A stretch of 13,078 nucleotides of DNA from Treponema sp. (GTDB taxonomy: Bacteria; Spirochaetota; Spirochaetia; Treponematales; Treponemataceae). Positions within the stretch are counted from its first letter, which is position 1, and each line of letters opens with the position of its first letter. Where the stretch lies: positions 1 to 13,078 of the forward strand of contig JAEDJS010000056.1 of NCBI GenBank assembly GCA_016296205.1, in the 5' to 3' direction. Positions 6,723-13,078 of the stretch are shown in pieces. Below the pieces are notes generated by a model. It did not search any database, was not told where the DNA came from, and saw nothing but the letters and a program-made list of their open reading frames with translations. Made by a program: the position numbers and the translations under genes.

Positions 6723-7873
6723 TAGAGAGTTCAAAAATTATTCCCAAAAGGGAAAAACTGAGTATAAAAGATTGCCTCCTTGCTGTTCCGGAATATAAAG
6801 AAATTCTGGATGATTATGAAAAGCAAATCTATGATCTTAACCAGTTGCTGGAACTTTCCCGGTCTCTATGTACAACACTGGAGCTTTCAAAACTTATCGA
6901 ATCAGTTCTCCTTATGGTAACAGCCCAGTCGTCTGTTATTGGTACAGGCATTTTTATTCAGAAAGAATTTGATAGTGTTGAATTTATTCTTGATAAAACA
7001 ATAACAGGTTTTGATGTTGATTCAAATTTTGATTACAGCATACCTATCGACAGTCCTTTAGCAAAAGCACTGGAAGAAGCAAGAACATTTAAAATTTCTG
7101 AACTGGCCGAAAAAACACACAATTGTCCAGATTTAGAAAAACTGCGCAAACTTAATCCATCCCTTGTTGTTCCCCTTGTGGTTAAAAATCACTTAAACGG
7201 AATTCTTATTCTTGGTGACCGCTTTGCAGAAAATGCTGAATATTCAGAATATGAAATCAGTCAGGTGCAGATGATTGCTCAGCTGGCTAGTGTTGCAATA
7301 AGTAACGCTTCTCTCGTTGAACAGGCATCTACAGACCTTATGACAAAACTCAAGCTTAAAGTTTACTTTTTTAATATGCTTTCTGATAAGTTGGATGAAG
7401 CAAAAACATGTAGTTCTCCATTAAGCATTCTGATGTTTGATATTGACCACTTTAAGAAATTCAATGACACTTACGGACATGCCTGCGGTGACTATGTTTT
7501 GATTGAAGTTGCTAAAATAATCCGCAAAAATGTTATTCGTTCCCAGGATATGGCAAGCCGTTACGGTGGTGAAGAATTTACAGTTATGCTTAACGAAACA
7601 AGCATGGAAGATGCTTTTGGACTTGCAGAAAAAATTCGTCGTGAGATAGAAGAAACAGACTTTTTCTACGATAATCAGCACATGAAAGTAACAATTTCCA
7701 TTGGTGTTTCAGTTTATAAAGCAGACAATCCAGTGGAAGGCGCAAAACAGCTTGTGGAGCAGGCGGATCAGGCGTTGTATATTTCTAAAAGGGCGGGCCG
7801 CAACCGTACAACTATCTTTGATCCAGCAAAAAATTCAGAAAATCCAAAGGACTCTGATAGTCCTAAGAACTGA
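6719..7873 (+). CDS. GAF-GGDEF diguanylate cyclase
   Basis: A 384-residue cytosolic signalling enzyme that condenses two GTP into cyclic di-GMP. A short helix (25-50) leads into a GAF sensor domain (about 50-200), followed by a GGDEF domain (about 205-368) and a polar tail. The active-site loop is RYGGEEF (281-287), an active variant of GGDEF. Metal and GTP residues DIDHFKKFNDTYGH (241-254) are present. The product-inhibition site RxxD is intact as RSQD (274-277), five residues before GGEEF. The usual DxLTGLxNR opening is changed to DLMTKLKLK (206-214). The ATG overlaps the previous stop by four bases. There is no membrane segment, so the GAF domain probably reads a soluble ligand or redox cue. 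In spirochaetes c-di-GMP affects motility and host adaptation; the specific output here is not shown. Confidence 0.95.
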   Translation: MIESSKIIPKREKLSIKDCLLAVPEYKEILDDYEKQIYDLNQLLELSRSLCTTLELSKLIESVLLMVTAQSSVIGTGIFIQKEFDSVEFILDKTITGFDVDSNFDYSIPIDSPLAKALEEARTFKISELAEKTHNCPDLEKLRKLNPSLVVPLVVKNHLNGILILGDRFAENAEYSEYEISQVQMIAQLASVAISNASLVEQASTDLMTKLKLKVYFFNMLSDKLDEAKTCSSPLSILMFDIDHFKKFNDTYGHACGDYVLIEVAKIIRKNVIRSQDMASRYGGEEFTVMLNETSMEDAFGLAEKIRREIEETDFFYDNQHMKVTISIGVSVYKADNPVEGAKQLVEQADQALYISKRAGRNRTTIFDPAKNSENPKDSDSPKN

Positions 7874-7879
7874 TTTGTT

Positions 7880-8644
7880 ATGAAACAATTAGTTTTATTT
7901 CTGGCAGCAATCCTCACATTCAACTTTCTCTTACCAGTTAAAAGCTTTTCTCAAAGTGCTTCTGAACGGGAACAGATTAGAATTCACCTTTGGGCAGAAA
8001 CAGATTCATATCCCGGATTTTTTGAAGATGAAGATGAAATTGCAAAAATGTATCAGGATGGAACTGTTTATCAGAACTTGCCGGAAGAAATGAATGAACT
8101 CACCCCTGCCAGAGAGGTTTTTAAATTTGCCATCAAACGAATGAAGGAAAACGCAGAATTTCTCATTGGTGGAATGATTAACGGCTGGTATTATGATTAC
8201 ACTCCTTACGACAAAACCAGGCGAGTAGAAGAATATTTTGAACTTACACCATATCTTACCCCAGAATCATATCTGAACAATATTGAATATCATCAACCGG
8301 AAATAATTGACAACAGAATTTTTACATGGATTTACTGTAATAGAACACCAAGCCAGATGCTGAGTTATGACCAGTGGAGTGCAGTAAGAAATCCTAAAAT
8401 TCATGGAATTGGAACTGGTGATGTAAGACTTGGTTTTGATGGAATTGAACAGGCGGTAAGGGAAAGCGTAAAAAATGCTGTCCGTGAATACTGGCGTAAA
8501 GTTACAAAAAATAAGCCTAAAGAAATCAGTGGCACAGTACTTCTGATACACGAACCATATATTTTGGTAAAAGACGGGAAATACGTGGCAGAACTTGATT
8601 TTTTTATGCAAACTAGTAGAATAGAACATTATAAGAATTTTTAG
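7880..8644 (+). CDS. Exported protein of unknown function, 254 residues
   Basis: The N terminus is a typical signal peptide: Lys3, a hydrophobic core (LVLFLAAILTFNFLLP), then a likely cut after about residue 24 (SFS-QS). The mature part of about 230 residues is acidic and rich in Tyr, Trp and Glu, with an aromatic stretch GWYYDYTPYD near 102-111, and lacks further membrane segments, so a periplasmic or surface location is likely. I do not recognise a domain. There is no lipobox Cys, so it is probably not a lipoprotein. It begins six bases after the cyclase stop with no clear Shine-Dalgarno site, and is followed at once by a second exported unknown protein. The pairing suggests related roles. 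Confidence 0.82.
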   Translation: MKQLVLFLAAILTFNFLLPVKSFSQSASEREQIRIHLWAETDSYPGFFEDEDEIAKMYQDGTVYQNLPEEMNELTPAREVFKFAIKRMKENAEFLIGGMINGWYYDYTPYDKTRRVEEYFELTPYLTPESYLNNIEYHQPEIIDNRIFTWIYCNRTPSQMLSYDQWSAVRNPKIHGIGTGDVRLGFDGIEQAVRESVKNAVREYWRKVTKNKPKEISGTVLLIHEPYILVKDGKYVAELDFFMQTSRIEHYKNF

Positions 8645-8654
8645 GTAATTGATT

Positions 8655-9026
8655 TTGAAAAAGTTTGTTTCTTTAGCATTTGTTTTTCTCTTTGTTATGG
8701 CAGATATTTTTGTCCAGTCATCTGAGACAAAAACATTGCTCCTTGAAGACAAATATTCAGAATTACATCCTTCTGCTTCTTATGTAAAGCTGGAGTTAAA
8801 CTGGACTCCTGCAGATGGAAGTGCAACTATTGTGTATTCCTGCAAATCTGCAGTGTTTGATCATTCCCAGGCAATGAATACAGTTTGCAAGGCTTTAAAG
8901 GATTTCCAGAGTGCTAATCAGTATTCGGGATTCCATTATAAAAATAAGGATAAAACAAAATACATAACTGATGAGGCAGGCAATAAATTTGCTATGTATA
9001 CATCCAGCGTTGTGTTTACAAGGTAA
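8655..9026 (+). CDS. Small exported protein of unknown function
   Basis: About 123 residues. No ATG start is available; TTG at 8655 (giving MKKFVSLAFVFLFV) is preferred over the in-frame TTG at 8649, because the AGG at 8643-8645 is then nine bases away instead of three. The first 20 or so residues form a signal peptide (KK, hydrophobic run, likely cut near VQSSE). The mature part of about 100 residues has alternating polar/hydrophobic stretches (YVKLELNW, SATIVYSC, FAMYTSSVVF) that suggest a small beta-rich domain, and one Cys. No family recognised. It lies 10 bases after the previous gene and 12 before pheS. Confidence 0.72.
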   Translation: MKKFVSLAFVFLFVMADIFVQSSETKTLLLEDKYSELHPSASYVKLELNWTPADGSATIVYSCKSAVFDHSQAMNTVCKALKDFQSANQYSGFHYKNKDKTKYITDEAGNKFAMYTSSVVFTR

Positions 9027-9038
9027 TAGGAAAGAAAA

Positions 9039-10595
9039 ATGGACGTTAAGACAATTATTAAGAATCTTCACCCTCTTGAAATTAAAGTTCTTCTTAAGTA
9101 TGGACTTGGTGATGAACTCACTTCTCAGAAGCTTCAGAGCGAACTTGGTTATAAAGAAGGTCACGCTAACCAGGCTTTTAGCTGGCTTGCAGGTAAAAAA
9201 CTTCTGGCAGAAACAAGCCGCACACCTCATATGTATTTTGAACTAACAGATTTTGGCCGTGCAGTTGCAAAAAATGGAACAATGGAAGAAAGACTTGTTA
9301 AGTTCCTTAAGGAAAATGGAGCAAAGACACTTCCAGAAATTGCAACAGGACTTGGCATTGAAAGCAAAGATGTTGGTAGTGCATTTGGTAGTTTGAGCAA
9401 AGAAGGTGTTCTTTCTATGAATGCAGAAAAGAAAGCTGAATACACTGGTAAGGAATTGCCATCACGCATTGCAGTTACAAAAACTCTTCTGGAAAAAGCA
9501 ATTGCTGCAGAAGACAATAAACTGGAAGCTTCAAATCTTTCAAAAGAAGAAATCGAAGTTATGGGTACCCTTACAAAAAAACGTGGTATTACAGAAACTC
9601 CATTTAAAACAATTGAACGGGAAACAGTTGCATATAAACTTACTCAGGATGTTAAAGCAGTAGTTGATGCTCTTAAAACAGCAGGAATTACAGGAAACGA
9701 ACTTGGTGAAGTTACACCAAGTATGCTGACCAGTGGAGAATGGAAGAAGGGAACTTTCCGCGGATACAACATTTCTATTCCTCCTGCACGTATTGTTCCG
9801 GGGCGCACAAACCCTTATGTTCAGTTCCTTGAAAGTGTTAAGGATAAACTCTGTTCACTTGGTTTTCAGGAATTTGATGGGCCGCTTGTAGAAACAGAAT
9901 TCTGGAACGGCGATGCTTTGTTCATGCCACAGTTCCACTCTGCCCGTGATATTCATGATGTTTATCGCCTTAAAAATCCAACTCATGCTAAATCAATCGA
10001 AGAACCATATCTTTCCAATGTTGCAAATGCTCACATGAATGGTGGTAATTCAGGCAGCCGCGGATGGAACTATCAGTTTGACCATGAATTTACTCGCCGT
10101 CTTATTATGCGTTCCCAGGGGACAGTTTTAAGTGCACATCAGCTTGCAAAGGCAGAAATTCCTGGCAAGTATTTTGGTATTGCACGTTGTTTCCGCTACG
10201 ACAAAGTTGATGCAACTCACTTGAGCGATTTCTATCAGACAGAAGGTATTGTTCTTGGTGAAGATGTAAACTTGCGCACACTTTTGGGATTCCTTAAAAT
10301 GTTTGCTACAGAAATTGCAGGAGCAGAAGAAGTTAAATATGTTCCTGGATACTTCCCATTTACAGAACCATCTGTAGAAGTTCACATTAAACATCCAAAA
10401 TTGGGATGGTTTGAACTTGGTGGATCTGGAATTTTCCGTCCTGAAGTTACAAAAGCAATGGGCGTTGATGTACCGGTTGCAGCCTGGGGTATTGGTATTG
10501 ACCGAATGGCTCTTATGGCTCTTGGTCTTAACGACTTGCGTGAACTCTTTAGTGAAGATATTGAAAACGTTCGTCTTCGCAAAGCAAAGTTCTAG
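9039..10595 (+). CDS. pheS: Phenylalanine-tRNA ligase alpha subunit, archaeal/eukaryal type
   Basis: A 518-residue catalytic subunit that charges tRNA-Phe with phenylalanine; the active enzyme is an alpha2beta2 tetramer with PheT. It is much longer than the usual bacterial PheS (about 330-350) because of an N-terminal block of winged-helix-like tRNA-binding domains (residues 1-200), as in archaea and eukaryotes. The class II core follows: motif 1 region (about 258-303, with FMPQFHSARD), motif 2 (GIARCFRYDKVDATHLSDFYQTEG, within 380-403), FPFTEPSVEV (439-448) and motif 3 (GIGIDRMALM, 484-493). Spirochaetes are known to carry this archaeal-type enzyme, so the form fits the host. AGGAAAG (9028-9034) lies four bases before the ATG. 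pheT is not adjacent. It is the last gene of the operon, directly before an intrinsic terminator. Confidence 0.96.
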   Translation: MDVKTIIKNLHPLEIKVLLKYGLGDELTSQKLQSELGYKEGHANQAFSWLAGKKLLAETSRTPHMYFELTDFGRAVAKNGTMEERLVKFLKENGAKTLPEIATGLGIESKDVGSAFGSLSKEGVLSMNAEKKAEYTGKELPSRIAVTKTLLEKAIAAEDNKLEASNLSKEEIEVMGTLTKKRGITETPFKTIERETVAYKLTQDVKAVVDALKTAGITGNELGEVTPSMLTSGEWKKGTFRGYNISIPPARIVPGRTNPYVQFLESVKDKLCSLGFQEFDGPLVETEFWNGDALFMPQFHSARDIHDVYRLKNPTHAKSIEEPYLSNVANAHMNGGNSGSRGWNYQFDHEFTRRLIMRSQGTVLSAHQLAKAEIPGKYFGIARCFRYDKVDATHLSDFYQTEGIVLGEDVNLRTLLGFLKMFATEIAGAEEVKYVPGYFPFTEPSVEVHIKHPKLGWFELGGSGIFRPEVTKAMGVDVPVAAWGIGIDRMALMALGLNDLRELFSEDIENVRLRKAKF

Positions 10596-10614
10596 TTAAG
10601 ATAGAAAATTTCTT

Positions 10615-10649
10615 GCGTCCTGAAGGGTGGGTCAGGGCGCTTTTTTTTT
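10615..10649 (+). terminator. Intrinsic terminator after pheS
   Basis: The arms GCGTCCTGA (10615-10623) and TCAGGGCGC (10632-10640) pair over nine positions with one T-G wobble around an eight-base loop, and are followed by nine T residues (10641-10649). This is a strong Rho-independent terminator, separating the plus operon from htpG. Confidence 0.93.
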
Positions 10650-10676
10650 GCAGATTTTAAATAAAAATTTGCCTTT

Positions 10677-10706
10677 TTGAATAAAATTCAGTAACTTAGA
10701 TATAGA
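10677..10706 (+). promoter_or_regulatory. Weak candidate promoter for htpG
   Basis: TTGAAT (10677-10682), 18 bases, then TATAGA (10701-10706). A start near 10713 would leave a leader of only about a dozen bases before the ATG at 10726, with GGAG at 10716-10719 as ribosome binding site. The terminator just upstream requires some promoter in 10650-10715; this is the best match I see. No CIRCE-type inverted repeat is present. Confidence 0.35.
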
Positions 10707-10725
10707 AAAAATATTGGAGTAAAAG

Positions 10726-12696
10726 ATGGCTACTTATCAGTTTCAAACAGAAGTAAATCAGCTTTTAAAGTTGATTATTCATTCAATGTATTCAAACAAG
10801 GATATTTTCCTTCGCGAAATCGTTTCCAATGCCAGCGACGCTTTGGATAAACTCAAATATCTTACAGTTAGTGATGATAAATATAAGAGCGTAAAATTTG
10901 ACCCAAAAATCAACATCACTTTCAATGAAGAAAAGAAAATCCTTACCGTTCAGGACAGCGGTATTGGTATGGATGAAAAAGACCTTAATGATAACTTGGG
11001 AACAATTGCCCGCTCTGGTACAAAAGCATTTATCGAAAAATTGAACAATGAAAAAGCCAGTGGTGACAGCAATTTGATTGGTCAGTTTGGTGTTGGTTTT
11101 TACAGTGCTTTTATGGCTGCAGAAAAAATTGATGTTTATACACGCAAGGCTGCAGATTCAAAAGCATATCACTGGTCAAGCAACGGCACAAACAGTTATG
11201 AAATTTCTGAACTTGATGTAAATTCGGAAGAAGCAAAGCTTTATGGATTTAACAACCCGGAAACTCATGGCAGTGCAATTGAAATTCATCTTAATGATGA
11301 TTCAAAAGATTATGCTTCCAGATGGAAGATTGATGAACTTATTAAAAAATATTCAGATCATATTGCATTCCCGATTTTTCTTCACTACACACAGAACAAA
11401 TATGATGACAAAGGCAATGTTACCGGAAGTGAAGAAAAAGACGAACAGGTAAACAGCGCCAGTGCATTGTGGAAGAAGCCAAAGAGTTCACTTAAAAAAG
11501 AAGATTACAATAATTTCTACAGCACATTGAGTCATGATGGAACAAGTCCTCTTCATTATGTTCACACTCATGCGGAAGGTACTCAGGAATACACAACTTT
11601 GTTCTACATTCCAAGTACTGCTCCATTCGACATGTATCAGGCAGATTACAAAAGTGGTGTTAAACTTTATGTAAAACGTGTTTTTATTACAGATGATGAC
11701 CGTGAACTTTTGCCAAGTTACCTGCGCTTTGTAAGAGGTATTATTGACAGCGAAGATTTGCCATTGAATGTAAGCCGTGAAATCCTCCAGCAGAACAGAA
11801 TTCTTGATACAATTAAAAGTGCCAGTGTAAAAAAACTCCTGGGTGAATTCCGCAAAATGGGAGATGCCGCAGACACAATTACAAAAGCAAAAGAAGCAAA
11901 AGATTTTACAGATGAAGAAAAAGAAGTTGTAGAAAAATGGAACAAGTTTGTAAAAGCTTTTAACCGTCCAATGAAGGAAGGATTGTATTCTGATTACGCA
12001 AACCGTGATGAAATTATGGAAATTGTTCGCTTTAAGAGTACAGATCCAAAAGGCACTGGCGACAACAACTGGACAAGTTTTGCGGATTATGTTCAGCGCA
12101 TGAAAGTTGATCAGAAAGCAATTTACTACATTACCGGCAGCGAAGAAAAAAATCTCCGTGAAAGTCCACTTCTTGAAGCTTACAAGAAAAAAGGTTTTGA
12201 AGTTCTTATTATGGCTGATGATATTGACGATATCGTTATTCCGGGGGTTGGTAAGTACAAGGATTTTGAGCTTAAAGCAGTTAATAGAGCCGGCAGCGAT
12301 GAAGAACTTGGAATTGATAAAGACGTAGCTAAAAAGAAGGAAGAAGAATTCAAACCGGTTCAGGAAAGAATTAAAAAAGCTCTGGCAGACCGCGTAAAGG
12401 ATGTTGTTCTTTCAAAACGTCTTAGTGACAGTCCAAGTTGTATTGTTGTAGACGAAAATGATCCAAGTATTCAGATGGAAAGAATGATGAGAGCAATGGG
12501 CCAGGGAAACGGTAACCTTGTAAAACCAATTCTTGAAATCAATGGAGACCACCCGATTGTAAAAAAGATTGAATCTGCATCGGATGAAACAGTTGCCAAC
12601 ATCAGTGAAGTTTTACTTGATCAGGCATTGTTAGTAAGCGGCGCAGATATCCCAGATCCAAACGCATTTGTTAAAGCAATGAACGCGTTAATCTAA
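10726..12696 (+). CDS. htpG: Molecular chaperone HtpG (bacterial Hsp90)
   Basis: A 656-residue cytosolic ATP-driven dimeric chaperone, slightly longer than the E. coli protein (624). The N-terminal GHKL ATPase domain shows E31 and N35 (FLREIVSNASDALDKL), DSGIGM (77-82) and GQFGVGFYSAFM (119-130). The middle domain carries LPLNVSREILQQNRIL with R351 in the place of the catalytic arginine. The C-terminal dimerisation domain ends near residue 656 without an MEEVD tail, as expected for bacteria. All key residues are present. The ATG follows GGAG with a six-base spacer. It appears to be a single-gene unit between the pheS terminator and a terminator-like hairpin at 12736-12777. Its regulator is not evident. 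Confidence 0.97.
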   Translation: MATYQFQTEVNQLLKLIIHSMYSNKDIFLREIVSNASDALDKLKYLTVSDDKYKSVKFDPKINITFNEEKKILTVQDSGIGMDEKDLNDNLGTIARSGTKAFIEKLNNEKASGDSNLIGQFGVGFYSAFMAAEKIDVYTRKAADSKAYHWSSNGTNSYEISELDVNSEEAKLYGFNNPETHGSAIEIHLNDDSKDYASRWKIDELIKKYSDHIAFPIFLHYTQNKYDDKGNVTGSEEKDEQVNSASALWKKPKSSLKKEDYNNFYSTLSHDGTSPLHYVHTHAEGTQEYTTLFYIPSTAPFDMYQADYKSGVKLYVKRVFITDDDRELLPSYLRFVRGIIDSEDLPLNVSREILQQNRILDTIKSASVKKLLGEFRKMGDAADTITKAKEAKDFTDEEKEVVEKWNKFVKAFNRPMKEGLYSDYANRDEIMEIVRFKSTDPKGTGDNNWTSFADYVQRMKVDQKAIYYITGSEEKNLRESPLLEAYKKKGFEVLIMADDIDDIVIPGVGKYKDFELKAVNRAGSDEELGIDKDVAKKKEEEFKPVQERIKKALADRVKDVVLSKRLSDSPSCIVVDENDPSIQMERMMRAMGQGNGNLVKPILEINGDHPIVKKIESASDETVANISEVLLDQALLVSGADIPDPNAFVKAMNALI

Positions 12697-12735
12697 TTCT
12701 GGATTTTACATCAATTTAGCGAAGAGCAAAAAAAT

Positions 12736-12777
12736 AACCGGCCACAATTCTTGAACAAGTAGAAGTGGCCGGTTTTT
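12736..12777. terminator. Hairpin after htpG, probable bidirectional terminator (unit 1)
   Basis: AACCGGCCAC (12736-12745) pairs perfectly with GTGGCCGGTT (12765-12774). Inside the loop TTCT (12748-12751) can also pair with AGAA (12761-12764). T residues run from 12773 to 12777, and seven A residues (12728-12734) precede the stem, so the hairpin has a T-tract on either strand. It should end htpG transcription. Confidence 0.8.
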
Positions 12778-12806
12778 AAATTTGAATGAAAAAGAGCAAA
12801 AAAGAA

Positions 12807-12939
12807 TCAGAATTAAAAAACGGAGCCCAGGTTCGGCAGGGATTTACGCTTGAGCCGAGGGGAGCAAAGCGACCAACTCCCACTTCCGGCTCACTTGCGG
12901 AAATGACAGACGGTTCTGGGCGTGAGTGTTTAATTCTGA
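12807..12939. repeat. Nested inverted-repeat element within unit 1
   Basis: Three layers of exact inverted repeats sit inside one another. Outer: TCAGAATTAAA (12807-12817) with TTTAATTCTGA (12929-12939). Middle: GCCCAG (12825-12830) with CTGGGC (12916-12921). Inner: GAGCCG (12852-12857) with CGGCTC (12887-12892), enclosing GGGAG (12860-12864) with CTCCC (12877-12881). The interior is markedly more GC-rich than its surroundings. It could be a miniature mobile repeat or a structured RNA; no transposase gene is present. Confidence 0.75.
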
Positions 12940-12958
12940 ATTTATAAATAATTTTGAA

Positions 12959-13078
12959 AGAGCAAAAAAAGATAACCGGCCACATTTTTCTAGATAAGTA
13001 GAAGTGGCCGGTTTATAAATTTGATTGAAAAAGAGCAAAAAAGTATCAGAATTAAAAAACGGAGCCCAGGTTCGGCAG
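12959..13078. repeat. Composite intergenic repeat, unit 2 (cut by the window end)
   Basis: This is the second copy of the unit that begins at 12721. It has the same GC-rich hairpin (arms 12974-12983 and 13004-13013), the same linker and the first 30 or so bases of the nested element, starting at TCAGAATTAAA near 13046, then runs off the window. Two extra bases precede the hairpin and one is added in its loop. The T-tract after the stem is broken by an A, so this copy is a weaker terminator. Confidence 0.88.
12974..13013. terminator. Hairpin of unit 2, terminator-like
   Basis: The ten-base arms AACCGGCCAC and GTGGCCGGTT are identical to those of unit 1. The loop sequence differs but still allows an inner stem of five pairs (TTCTA with TAGAA). 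The following TTTATAAAT is a poor T-tract. Seven A residues (12964-12970) lie just upstream and would serve the minus strand. Confidence 0.65.

Larger units (their letters stand above)
12721..12958. repeat. Composite intergenic repeat, unit 1 (about 238 bp)
   Basis: This unit starts 24 bases after the htpG stop and repeats in the same direction from 12959, with a period of 236-239 bases. It contains a terminator-like hairpin (12736-12774), an AT-rich linker, and a nested inverted-repeat element (12807-12939). The short word AGAGCAAAAAA recurs before each structured part (near 12724, 12793, 12960 and 13032). Over 12771-12839 the two units differ at three of 69 positions. No protein with convincing features is encoded. 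Confidence 0.88.

Noticed and set aside
8267..8752. Minus-strand open frame of 161 codons across the two exported-protein genes
   Set aside because: It is antisense to two better supported genes with signal peptides and tight operon spacing. Its translation is rich in Phe, Tyr and Cys without domain character, typical of a shadow frame in AT-rich DNA.
9027..9038. T-box or attenuator leader controlling pheS
   Set aside because: Only 12 bases separate pheS from the gene before it, which leaves no room for a leader, and no terminator-like hairpin lies there.
10650..10725. CIRCE-type heat-shock operator before htpG
   Set aside because: No TTAGCACTC-like inverted repeat is present. Only a weak sigma-70-like match can be seen.
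12841..12900. tRNA or other known RNA gene in the repeat
   Set aside because: The nested stems do not form a cloverleaf, and there is no TTCGAAT-type T-loop or CCA end. It stays an unclassified structured element.
12776..13038. Two minus-strand open frames in the repeat region
   Set aside because: Both run through the inverted-repeat elements, and their protein sequences carry no recognisable features. The DNA is better explained as structured repeats.

Overview
The window looks like a chromosomal piece from a spirochaete of the genus Treponema, probably a host-associated (gut or oral) species. The reasons are the AT-rich base composition, an archaeal/eukaryal-type PheRS alpha subunit (a known spirochaete trait), an M23 peptidase paired with a bactofilin, and a large protein of a type I associate with spirochaetes (possibly DUF5312). 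The genus is an inference; no rRNA is present to settle it.

Layout. Positions 1-60 hold three tandem 20-bp repeats. Positions 75-3106 form a minus-strand operon read as M23 peptidase, bactofilin, YaaR-like (DUF327) protein and RicT/YaaT-like PSP1 protein. Its genes are separated by at most 26 bases, and it starts from a consensus promoter (TTGACA, 17 bases, TATAAT). Positions 3107-3259 are a divergent promoter region in which the two -35 boxes lie only 3 bp apart. Positions 3260-10595 form a plus-strand operon: TatD-family hydrolase, DusB, a large unknown cytosolic protein, a GAF-GGDEF diguanylate cyclase, two exported unknown proteins and pheS. It closes with a strong intrinsic terminator at 10615-10649. 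htpG (10726-12696) follows as a single gene. From 12721 to the window end lies a composite repeat with a period of about 238 bp. Each unit carries a GC-rich terminator-like hairpin, followed by a second, nested inverted-repeat element.

How the genes fit together. The minus operon joins envelope and shape functions (membrane-anchored LytM-type peptidase and bactofilin scaffold) to the yaaR-yaaT pair known from Firmicutes, here without the holB gene that separates them in Bacillus subtilis. The plus operon joins tRNA functions (Dus, PheRS alpha) to c-di-GMP synthesis and three proteins without assigned function.

Most of the window is ordinary housekeeping. The less explained parts are the structured repeats at both ends, the head-to-head promoter with a palindrome over one start site, the unknown proteins next to the cyclase, and an Asp-to-Glu change at a normally invariant metal-site position in the TatD protein. 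I found no defence system, mobile-element gene, CRISPR array or RNA gene of a known family.
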